Source: Caryophanales bacterium
GTDB lineage: Bacteria > Bacillota_I > Bacilli_A > RFN20 > CAG-826
Assembly (NCBI GenBank): GCA_022781015.1
Contig: JALEUF010000013.1
Location: 1 to 5,533, forward strand
Reading direction: 5' to 3'
DNA: 5,533 nt
Numbering within the stretch: position 1 is the first letter of the stretch; each line of letters opens with the position of its first letter. A model generated the notes under the pieces. That model saw only the letters and a list, made by a program, of their open reading frames with translations. It searched no databases and was not told the DNA's origin. The position numbers and the translations under genes were made by a program. Shown here one piece after another: positions 1-5,073 of the stretch.

Positions 1-469
1 CATTATCAACCAAGGCTTCTAGGATACCTGGGACAAATATAGTGAAGTGATATGTCCTTTGAGGCTTTCCGTTCGCATCAAGATGATTTGGATCAGCTGG
101 ATCAGTAGAAAGAATGCCTGTAGCGGCCATATGTTCAGCCACGCGGGCGGTCTTTTCTACGCTCCACTTCATCTTCTTGGCCAATTCTTCGACTGTATAG
201 TCTACAAGAAGTTTCATCTTCAAGATGAGTTTGGCTTCTTCATCAGTCATGCAGCATTCCAAGGCCTTGTATTCAGGGTCGGCATATCCAACAATGACAC
301 CTGGCAAATCTTGGATGTGGCGGGCAGCTTTTAATACCCATGGACGGTGAGGCTTATTTAATTCCTTACCTTTCCTAGGACCATTTTTGTAATAGTCTTC
401 GGCATGTTTTTGTTCTGGCAATACCTTAGCGTTTACGTTAATGTATTCCGCGTTTGTTTTTTTACCCAT
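1..469 (-). CDS. N-terminal part of a probable FAD/NAD(P)-dependent oxidoreductase (incomplete at left edge)
   Basis: The reading frame is open from an ATG at 467-469 to the window edge, giving 156 residues without a stop. The start is set by AAAGGAAA (complement of 473-480), about 5 bases from the ATG. The N-terminus is charged and is followed by PWVLKAARHIQDLPGVIVGY (43-62). Residues about 75-125 look like a winged helix-turn-helix: a TDEEAKLILKM helix, then YTVEELAKKMKWSVEKTA and a turn at AATGIL. Next comes YHFTIFVPGILEALVDN (140-156). From memory, this N-terminal layout (wHTH, then a 'FVPG..E..V.N' segment) precedes 4Fe-4S/FAD pyridine-nucleotide oxidoreductase domains of GltD type in anaerobic Bacillota. 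Those catalytic domains lie outside the window, so the function is inferred. There is a Cys pair at 72-73. The gene follows hypB by 26 bases on the same strand, so an operon is likely. It is visibly richer in G+C than the transporter genes. Confidence is high that it is a gene and moderate for the product. Confidence 0.6.
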   Translation of the reverse strand, partial: MGKKTNAEYINVNAKVLPEQKHAEDYYKNGPRKGKELNKPHRPWVLKAARHIQDLPGVIVGYADPEYKALECCMTDEEAKLILKMKLLVDYTVEELAKKMKWSVEKTARVAEHMAATGILSTDPADPNHLDANGKPQRTYHFTIFVPGILEALVDN

Positions 470-495
470 ATATTTCCTTTCAAATTAATTTGGGA

Positions 496-1170
496 TTATT
501 GATTTTTATAGGAAGTAACAACTTCCAATATATAAGAAGCGAGTTTTTCCATTCCTTCATCTGTTTTGGCAGATACTGGGAAGAACTTAGCTTCTTTATT
601 AACCTTTAGAATAGATTCTTCGGCTTTCTTGAAGTCGAAATCGAATAGCGATAAAGCGTCAATTTTAGTAAATACGAATGCGTCACCGACAGTGAACATC
701 AAAGGATATTTGATTGGCTTATCATCACCTTCGGGAACTGATAGGATTACTAAATTCAATGTAGCCCCTGTATCGAATTCGGCTGGGCAAACTAAATTGC
801 CTATGTTCTCTAAGAAAATCAAATCGAATTCATCTTCTCCTAAACCTGCAACGCCTTCGCTAGTCATCTTAGCATCAAGATGGCATTCACCAGTTGTGTT
901 GAGTTGGATTGTTTTGACGCCGGTCTTGCTCGAAACAGTTTCAGCATCGACTTTAGCATCCATATCGGCTTCCATAACGCCAATACGTAAATGTTGTTTT
1001 AATCTGTTGATTAGGTTTACAAGCAAAGTGGTCTTTCCTGAGCCCGGGCTAGACATGACATTGATTAGAAAAATATTCTTCTTGCGAAGTTCATTTCTCA
1101 ATTCATTAGCCCTGGTATCATTGTTTGCTAAAACACTTTGTTTTACCTTAAGGATCTTAATTGTTTCCAT
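496..1170 (-). CDS. hypB: HypB, hydrogenase/Ni-enzyme nickel incorporation GTPase
   Basis: This 224-residue SIMIBI-class G protein uses GTP-driven dimerisation to pass Ni(II), usually with HypA, to [NiFe]-hydrogenase or another nickel enzyme in the cytoplasm. Visible motifs are the P-loop SSPGSGKTT (40-48), EADMDAKVDAE (68-77, switch-like Asp cluster), NTTGECHLDAKM (91-102), ENIGNLVCPAEFD (121-133), LSVPEGDDKPIKYPLMF (143-159), the base-recognition motif TKID (168-171) and PVSAKTDEGM (198-207). The G-domain metal-site residues of HypB are all present as C96, H97 and C128. The N-terminal CxxCGC high-affinity nickel site of E. coli HypB and the His-rich stretch of other homologues are absent, so this is the short, archaeal-like form. 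The G4 motif has Thr where most HypBs have Asn. The start is supported by AAAGGAA (complement of 1179-1185), 8 bases upstream. The gene lies downstream of a TetR gene and upstream of an oxidoreductase-like gene. No hypA or hydrogenase subunit is in the window. Confidence 0.94.
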   Translation of the reverse strand: METIKILKVKQSVLANNDTRANELRNELRKKNIFLINVMSSPGSGKTTLLVNLINRLKQHLRIGVMEADMDAKVDAETVSSKTGVKTIQLNTTGECHLDAKMTSEGVAGLGEDEFDLIFLENIGNLVCPAEFDTGATLNLVILSVPEGDDKPIKYPLMFTVGDAFVFTKIDALSLFDFDFKKAEESILKVNKEAKFFPVSAKTDEGMEKLASYILEVVTSYKNQ

Positions 1171-1183
1171 TATAAAAATTCCT

Positions 1184-1215
1184 TTCGCGAATATAATAGT
1201 ACAAATTACGCGCGT
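1184..1215. repeat. two 8-bp CG-rich palindromes flanking the hypB -10 box
   Basis: TTCGCGAA (1184-1191) and ACGCGCGT (1208-1215) are each perfect palindromes with centres 24 bp apart, in an otherwise very AT-rich gap. One sits at the predicted transcript start and the other between the predicted -35 and -10 boxes, which are typical positions for a repressor. No known operator is recognised. The arrangement is visible; its role is inferred. Confidence 0.4.
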
Positions 1216-1222
1216 GTGTAAG
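1193..1222 (-). promoter_or_regulatory. candidate promoter of hypB
   Basis: On the minus strand, CTTACA (complement of 1217-1222, 4 of 6 to TTGACA) is followed after 18 bases by TATTAT (complement of 1193-1198, 5 of 6 to TATAAT). The predicted transcript start is near 1186, leaving a leader of about 16 bases that holds the hypB ribosome binding site. This would let hypB and its downstream gene be expressed independently of the upstream TetR gene. It is a motif match only. Confidence 0.45.
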
Positions 1223-1273
1223 GAAAATCGTTCAAAAAAACTACATACCGTTACATAAATGCAAAAGTGTCAA

Positions 1274-1858
1274 TTATCTAATTGGGGAAAAGAAGAAAGT
1301 CAGGAAATATCCACACATTTGCTCTGGACTAGAAAGACATCCATCTTTGACCCAGTTTGAAAGCAAAGCGGCAAAGGATTCAGTTGTTACAGTTAACACC
1401 ATGCTAGAAGGGATATCATCATATTTGATATATCCTTCTTCAATCAAATCGTTCATAAAAGGAAGGGAACGTCTTTTTAATTCATCTAGGAAAACATAAG
1501 AACCTTCTGAATTCAAAATAGATGAAATCAAATCCCTATCTTCATAAAAATGATAGAAGATATGTGTTAGGTATCTAGTTGGAGAAAGTAGCCTAGATTT
1601 GGAGAAATCATGCCCTGCCTCTTTCTCTAATTTCAACGAAAATACATGATCGAAAATAGAATCGCAGAAAGATGAAAGAACGTCTTTTGTCGATTTAAAA
1701 TGAGCGTAAAACGTCGATCTAGAAATCTCTGCTTTTTTAATTAAGTCATTAACACTTAAATTTTCATATCCTTTTTCTTTTAATAGGCAGGCAAAGGATT
1801 GGTAAACCTTCCTTAATGTTTTTTCTTCTCTTTTATCCATACTAAAATGGTAACACAT
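1274..1858 (-). CDS. TetR/AcrR-family transcriptional regulator
   Basis: The product has 194 residues, normal for the family. The N-terminal DNA-binding domain fits TetR_N: KTLRKVYQSFACLLKEKGYE (helix 1, about 13-32), then LSVNDLIKKAEISRSTFYAHF (34-54), a helix-turn-helix with the hallmark S-x-S/G-T-F-Y-x-H/Y-F ending, then KSTKDVL. The rest is helical and resembles the ligand/dimer domain of TetR proteins (TetR_C-like FYHFYEDRDLISSIL, 101-115, and a hydrophobic C-terminus). The effector cannot be inferred. Start choice is uncertain: ATG at 1856-1858 or ATG at 1838-1840 (residue 7, MDKREEK..., which suits the family better), and neither has a Shine-Dalgarno sequence. The gene is divergent from the ABC-transporter operon, with operator-like repeats between, so it probably represses that operon and itself. 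It is codirectional with hypB, 103 bases upstream of it, with no clear terminator between, so readthrough is possible. Confidence 0.9.
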   Translation of the reverse strand: MCYHFSMDKREEKTLRKVYQSFACLLKEKGYENLSVNDLIKKAEISRSTFYAHFKSTKDVLSSFCDSIFDHVFSLKLEKEAGHDFSKSRLLSPTRYLTHIFYHFYEDRDLISSILNSEGSYVFLDELKRRSLPFMNDLIEEGYIKYDDIPSSMVLTVTTESFAALLSNWVKDGCLSSPEQMCGYFLTFFFSPIR

Positions 1859-1908
1859 TGTTTGATAATTTAAAAGTTATCGGACAAAACTAACGATATG
1901 TTTGATAA
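1859..1908. repeat. 10-bp direct repeat in the divergent regulatory gap
   Basis: TGTTTGATAA occurs exactly at 1859-1868 and again at 1899-1908, start-to-start distance 40 bp, about four helical turns, so both copies face the same side of the DNA. Each is followed by an AT-rich run (TTTAAAAG and GTTTTAAAC) that extends the similarity loosely. The copies lie next to the two divergent genes, one near the TetR start and one upstream of the permease. Confidence 0.6.
1864..1881. promoter_or_regulatory. candidate TetR-type operator 1
   Basis: GATAATTTAAAAGTTATC is an imperfect palindrome, 14 of 18 positions symmetrical, with perfect 5-bp outer arms GATAA/TTATC. It begins 5 bases upstream of the first possible TetR start codon, so binding there would block TetR transcription. 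Size and symmetry suit a TetR-family dimer. Assignment to this particular regulator is inference from adjacency. Confidence 0.45.
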
Positions 1909-1918
1909 GTTTTAAACA
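1899..1918. promoter_or_regulatory. candidate operator 2 (inverted repeat) upstream of the permease
   Basis: TGTTT (1899-1903) and AAACA (1914-1918) form 5-bp inverted arms around GATAAGTTTT. The left part repeats operator 1. It lies 56-75 bases upstream of the permease ATG, where a repressor could cover the operon promoter. No convincing -35/-10 pair was found; the best -10-like box is TAATAT at 1957-1962, with no good -35 partner. Confidence 0.35.
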
Positions 1919-1973
1919 AATTGTGCTTTTTTGTTTCATTTTGTCAATTAATAACGTAATATTTGCCTTGCAT

Positions 1974-3050
1974 ATGGGAATAGATGACGTTAATCAACTA
2001 GAAAGAGAGAGTAAGAAAAGGAATACCCTTTACTTTGTAGCTCTAGGTATATTGTTTTTCATTTTGATTCTATCTTTTTTCTTTGCCTTGCTTATTGATT
2101 CTAGCGGACTTGAATTCCTTGATATGTTAAAAGGACTTTTTAGAGCAGGTAGCAAAAAGGCAAATATCATAATCGGGAATATAAGATTAAGAAGAGTAAT
2201 AGCTTCTTTGCTTGTTGGAACTGGATTAACGTTATCTGGAGCCATAATGCAATATTGCCTTAATAATCCAATGGCTTCCCCTTCTACTTTAGGGGTATCA
2301 GAAGCAGCGACATTCGGTGCTACTATTGCCTTAGTTATTTTCTCTAGTGGAAACTTCTCTTCCAATACGGTTCTTTCTATTACTAATCCATATCTAGTTT
2401 CTACTTGTTCTTTTATCATGGCTTTAATTGCAATCCTAATAGTTTTATTCCTATCTAAATTCAAAGGCTTTTCACCGTCTACTGTTGCTTTATGTGGAAT
2501 AGCTTTAGGCGGCTTGTTTTCTTCTTTGACTGCGATAGTCCAATATTTTTCTAGCGATTCGAATGTAGCAAGCACAGTCTATTGGACATTTGGAGATCTA
2601 AGTAGACCTAGTTTCCTTCAATTAGGCATAATGGCTGTAATTATTATTCCTAGCATTATCATCTTTCTAATTTTGTCTAGAAGAATAAATGCCTTAATGG
2701 AAGGAGAGGAAGTTGCTAAATCACTTGGAATTAGAACCAATCTATTAAGGTTTATCTGCCTTCTTCTAGCCTCTTTAATCTGTGCGGTTACGGTTTCTTT
2801 TGTCGGGATTATTGGATTTATAGGATTAGTTGTCCCTCAAATCGTATCTAGATTAATTGGAGATAACGCATCCAAGTCGCTTCCTTTAACTGCTCTTATA
2901 GGCTCAATATCTATGCTTCTACTTGATACTTTATCTAGAGTCTTAGTAAGAGGAACCAATTTACCAGTGGGTTCATTAACTACCTTAATTGGAGCACCTG
3001 TTTTTATCTATATACTTCTTACGTCAAGGAGGCAGTCCAAATGGAATTAA
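1974..3050 (+). CDS. FecCD-family ABC transporter permease (iron-siderophore/heme/corrinoid/nickel type)
   Basis: This is an integral membrane subunit of a type II ABC importer. With the ATG at 1974 the product has 358 residues, within the usual 320-360 of FecCD/BtuC proteins. After a short charged cytoplasmic tail, a first membrane helix spans about residues 20-41. The family signature IRLRRVIASLLVGTGLTLSGAI (70-91) is followed by LNNPMASPSTLGVSEAATFGA (96-116), equivalent to the conserved NPLAxPxxLGxxxGA segment. The ATPase-coupling loop is GEEVAKSLGI (244-253). The C-terminal block GIIGFIGLVVPQIVSRLIGD (278-297), LLLDTLSR (315-322) and LPVGSLTTLIGAPVFIYILL (330-349) is diagnostic. About ten hydrophobic segments are visible. 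Upstream in-frame TTG (1902) and GTG (1923) codons exist but would add an extra hydrophobic leader, and no start has a Shine-Dalgarno sequence, so 1974 is chosen by family fit. It is the first gene of the operon and overlaps the ATPase gene by 10 bases. Confidence 0.93.
   Translation: MGIDDVNQLERESKKRNTLYFVALGILFFILILSFFFALLIDSSGLEFLDMLKGLFRAGSKKANIIIGNIRLRRVIASLLVGTGLTLSGAIMQYCLNNPMASPSTLGVSEAATFGATIALVIFSSGNFSSNTVLSITNPYLVSTCSFIMALIAILIVLFLSKFKGFSPSTVALCGIALGGLFSSLTAIVQYFSSDSNVASTVYWTFGDLSRPSFLQLGIMAVIIIPSIIIFLILSRRINALMEGEEVAKSLGIRTNLLRFICLLLASLICAVTVSFVGIIGFIGLVVPQIVSRLIGDNASKSLPLTALIGSISMLLLDTLSRVLVRGTNLPVGSLTTLIGAPVFIYILLTSRRQSKWN
3026..3032 (+). promoter_or_regulatory. strong ribosome binding site for the ATPase gene
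   Basis: AAGGAGG lies 8 bases before the ATG at 3041, inside the last codons of the permease gene. It fixes the ATPase start and points to independent strong initiation in addition to translational coupling. Confidence 0.85.
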
Positions 3051-3817
3051 AGATAAATGGGTTGACTCTTTCTTATTCAAAAAGAGGTGAAAACGTATTA
3101 GAAAACGTTTCTTTATCTTTAGCAAAAGGCGAAGTAGGAATATTAATCGGTAGGAATGGGATTGGTAAATCAACATTACTAAAATCATTAATAGGTTCAA
3201 TAAAACCAAAAGAAGGTTCAATTGAAATTGAAGGGAAGCAAATTGAATCATATAAAAGAAACGAACTAGCAAAGATAGTTTCTTTCTTGCCTCAACAAAT
3301 CATTCTTCCGTCAAGATTAGTAAAAGAAGAAGTATCTTTAGGAAGGTTGCCATTCTCTCCAATATTTTCTTCAAAAGAAGATAAAAACATCATAATGGCT
3401 GCAATGGAATCAGTCGGAATATCACACCTAGCAAATAAGTACTGCAACGAATTATCTGGAGGAGAAATCCAAAAAGTTGGGATAGCTAGATCGTTAGCGA
3501 GTCAATCAAATCTAGTCTTGATGGATGAACCTACTTCAAATCTAGATTTAAAATCTTCGTTCTCTTTAGCTAAAACGATAAAAAAACTTTCTAAAGAAAA
3601 AGGGATTACATTCCTAATCTCTATGCACGATATACACTTATCGTCCTTCTTAGGAGATAAATTCTTCTTCTTAAAAGGGAAAGAGATTATATGTTCAGGA
3701 GGAAAAGAAACTTTAACTAACGAAAACATGAAAAAGACATTCAATTTAGATGATGAATTCATTCTAAATAATGGGGGCATTACTTTATTTAATATTGAAA
3801 AGGATATACAAAAATGA
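3041..3817 (+). CDS. ABC transporter ATP-binding protein, FepC/FecE/BtuD type
   Basis: This 258-residue cytoplasmic ATPase drives the FecCD-type permease. It has every canonical nucleotide-binding motif: Walker A GRNGIGKST (37-45), Q-loop LPQQ (83-86), signature LSGGEIQKV (138-146), Walker B LVLMDEP (158-164), D-loop SNLD (166-169) and the switch His in ISMHD (H196). GRLPFSP (101-107), after the Q-loop, matches the GRxPF/Y element of siderophore, heme and corrinoid ATPases (COG1120), and the length fits that group. The C-terminal tail (about 220-258) is less conserved. The gene overlaps the permease by 10 bases at its 5' end. It overlaps the binding-protein gene by 4 bases (ATGA, 3814-3817) at its 3' end, so the complex is probably made stoichiometrically. 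Its TGA stop shows that the standard code is used. No missing residue or frameshift is seen. Confidence 0.95.
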   Translation: MELKINGLTLSYSKRGENVLENVSLSLAKGEVGILIGRNGIGKSTLLKSLIGSIKPKEGSIEIEGKQIESYKRNELAKIVSFLPQQIILPSRLVKEEVSLGRLPFSPIFSSKEDKNIIMAAMESVGISHLANKYCNELSGGEIQKVGIARSLASQSNLVLMDEPTSNLDLKSSFSLAKTIKKLSKEKGITFLISMHDIHLSSFLGDKFFFLKGKEIICSGGKETLTNENMKKTFNLDDEFILNNGGITLFNIEKDIQK

Positions 3818-5073
3818 AAAAACAATTCTTACTACTCACCATTTTAGCAGTTTTGACTAGCTGCGGAGTCCCTTCTACTGGAGATACTTCTTCTACTGAA
3901 GACACCGGTACAGCAGGTACTACCGAGACTACAAAAACAACTGAAGAAACGGTAACGGAAGAGAAGGAAATTGCTTTAACCGACTTAATTGGAAGAGAAG
4001 TAAAGCTAGTACCAGGAAAAGCAAAACGTATCGTTTGCATTGGAGGGGGGGCTTTACGTCTATATAGCTACGTGGGCGACTTATCTTTACTTTCCGGAGT
4101 TGAAAGAGTCGATGTTGAAGGGCCTAATGCTGATAAGTTTGGTTTTGTAAATAACGCTTTAGCAATTAGACCATACAAAATCGTCCATCACGAAACGTGG
4201 GACAACTTACCATCTTGCGGAATGGGCGGACCAAAAGCTCAAAAAGTTGACATGGAAGCTATTTTAAATTGTGACCCAGATTTAATTGTTTCTTTATATA
4301 GCAACGACAAAGCCGGAATGGATAACTTGTCCGCTACATTAGATGTTCCCGTACTAACTTTATCCTACGGAAATAACGAAGCGTTTGATGAAAACATCAA
4401 GAAGTCTCTTGAACTATTGGGGAAAGCTTTAAACAAAGAAGAAAGAGCAACCGAATTAGTTACCTATATTAAGGATATCGAAAAGGATTTAGCCACTAGA
4501 TCAGAAGAAATCGCATACGAAGATAAGCCAAGCCTATATTTAGGTTGCCAGGCTAACTATGGACTAAAATCATTTGAATCCTCCACTGCTGGATACAATG
4601 TTTTCAAAGCTGCTGGGGCTAGAAATTATTTAGATGATCTAGGATTAAAAGGTTACCAAAAATCAGTCAATCTTGCTGAATTAGTCAAATCTAGTCCAGA
4701 TAAAATTATTCTTGATGCAGGAGGATTAGGATTATTCAAAGCTGACTATAAAATTCCTGAAAAGAAGGAAATATTTAATAACATCGATGCGATTAAGAAC
4801 CAAGAAGTCTATATCCAAATGCCATATAACTCCTATTATACAAATCTAGAAATTGCATATGCGGATGCTTATTATGCCGGAATGGTCTCTTTCCCAGAAA
4901 GATATAAAGATTTCAATCTTAAAGATAAGGCTAACGAAATCACCAAGAAGTTCTTAGGTGTAAATTTCTATGATAATGATAAGTTAGACAATGATATCTC
5001 TGATCAAATGTTAGGCGGATATCAAAAGATTAATATGCCATTAGAGGATTTCCTCAATGAAAAAGTCAAATAA
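3814..5073 (+). CDS. ABC transporter substrate-binding lipoprotein (BtuF/FecB/CeuE-type, PF01497)
   Basis: The 419-residue product has a lipoprotein signal MKKQFLLLTILAVLTSC with lipobox LTSC, so C17 should be lipidated and the protein anchored outside the membrane. Residues about 20-51 are a Ser/Thr/Glu/Gly-rich flexible linker. The folded part starts at TDLIGREVKLVPGKAKRIV (56-74), the usual first strand of this fold. Lobe 1 contains GGGALRLYSYVGD (77-89) and VDMEAILNCDPDLIVSL (145-161); a long connecting helix follows at about 190-225. Lobe 2 contains VNLAELVKSSPDKIIL (285-300) and NLEIAYADAYYAGMVSFPERYKDF (344-367), which fits the 'N..lA.AYY.GKv.yPE.fkD' element common in anaerobe and methanogen homologues. 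The segment KIVHHETWDNLPSCGMGG (122-139) brings two His, one Cys and one Met near the expected cleft. AGGA (3801-3804) precedes the ATG by 9 bases. It is third in its operon, although binding-protein genes are more often first. The ligand is unknown; nickel, iron chelate, heme and corrinoid all remain possible. Confidence 0.9.
   Translation: MKKQFLLLTILAVLTSCGVPSTGDTSSTEDTGTAGTTETTKTTEETVTEEKEIALTDLIGREVKLVPGKAKRIVCIGGGALRLYSYVGDLSLLSGVERVDVEGPNADKFGFVNNALAIRPYKIVHHETWDNLPSCGMGGPKAQKVDMEAILNCDPDLIVSLYSNDKAGMDNLSATLDVPVLTLSYGNNEAFDENIKKSLELLGKALNKEERATELVTYIKDIEKDLATRSEEIAYEDKPSLYLGCQANYGLKSFESSTAGYNVFKAAGARNYLDDLGLKGYQKSVNLAELVKSSPDKIILDAGGLGLFKADYKIPEKKEIFNNIDAIKNQEVYIQMPYNSYYTNLEIAYADAYYAGMVSFPERYKDFNLKDKANEITKKFLGVNFYDNDKLDNDISDQMLGGYQKINMPLEDFLNEKVK
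3872..3905 (+). repeat. tandem 18-bp coding repeat in the lipoprotein linker
   Basis: CTTCTACTGGAGATAC (3872-3887) and CTTCTACTGAAGACAC (3890-3905) match at 14 of 16 positions with an 18-bp period, that is 6 codons (PSTGDT, SSTEDT). This is a small in-frame duplication in the disordered tether after the lipidated Cys. Linker length could vary between strains by changes in copy number. Confidence 0.6.
5043..5049 (+). promoter_or_regulatory. ribosome binding site for the methyltransferase gene
   Basis: AGAGGAT lies 7 bases before the ATG at 5057, within the last codons of the binding-protein gene. It supports this start, which overlaps the upstream gene by 17 bases in a different frame. Confidence 0.75.

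Larger units (their letters stand above)
1171..1273. other. intergenic gap between the TetR gene and hypB
   Basis: This 103-base gap carries the candidate hypB promoter and palindromes in its left half. On the minus strand the TetR gene is followed by a run of seven T's (complement of 1234-1240), but no GC-rich stem precedes it, so no intrinsic terminator can be called. Nothing else is recognised. Confidence 0.5.

Noticed and set aside
47..334. Plus-strand open frame near the left edge
   Set aside because: It lies opposite an uninterrupted minus-strand frame with a good ribosome binding site and a coherent winged-helix-like protein; no start signal of its own.
566..1258. Long plus-strand open frame (230 codons) opposite hypB
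   Set aside because: It is antisense to a gene with complete HypB motifs and a good ribosome binding site. Its translation has no recognisable domain, so it is a shadow frame.
1230..1265. T7 run downstream of the TetR gene as an intrinsic terminator
   Set aside because: The sequence before it (TATGTAACGGTATGT) is a direct, not inverted, repeat and forms no stable stem.
1902..1973. TTG at 1902 as the permease start, adding a hydrophobic leader
   Set aside because: No ribosome binding site, it falls inside the direct repeat/operator region, and homologues begin with a short charged tail just before the first membrane helix, as the 1974 ATG gives.
1859..1973. A riboswitch (cobalamin or NiCo type) upstream of the importer
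   Set aside because: The gap is only 115 bases, AT-rich, with no conserved riboswitch core, no multi-stem junction and no expression-platform terminator.
2030..2575. Minus-strand open frame within the permease gene
   Set aside because: Antisense to a clear FecCD permease; the translation is Lys/Pro-rich without domain features.
3088..3101. cre-like sequence TGAAAACGTATTAG (12 of 14 to the catabolite-response consensus)
   Set aside because: It lies within conserved ATPase codons (GENVLENV), its right half lacks the required CA, and such near matches are common in AT-rich coding DNA.
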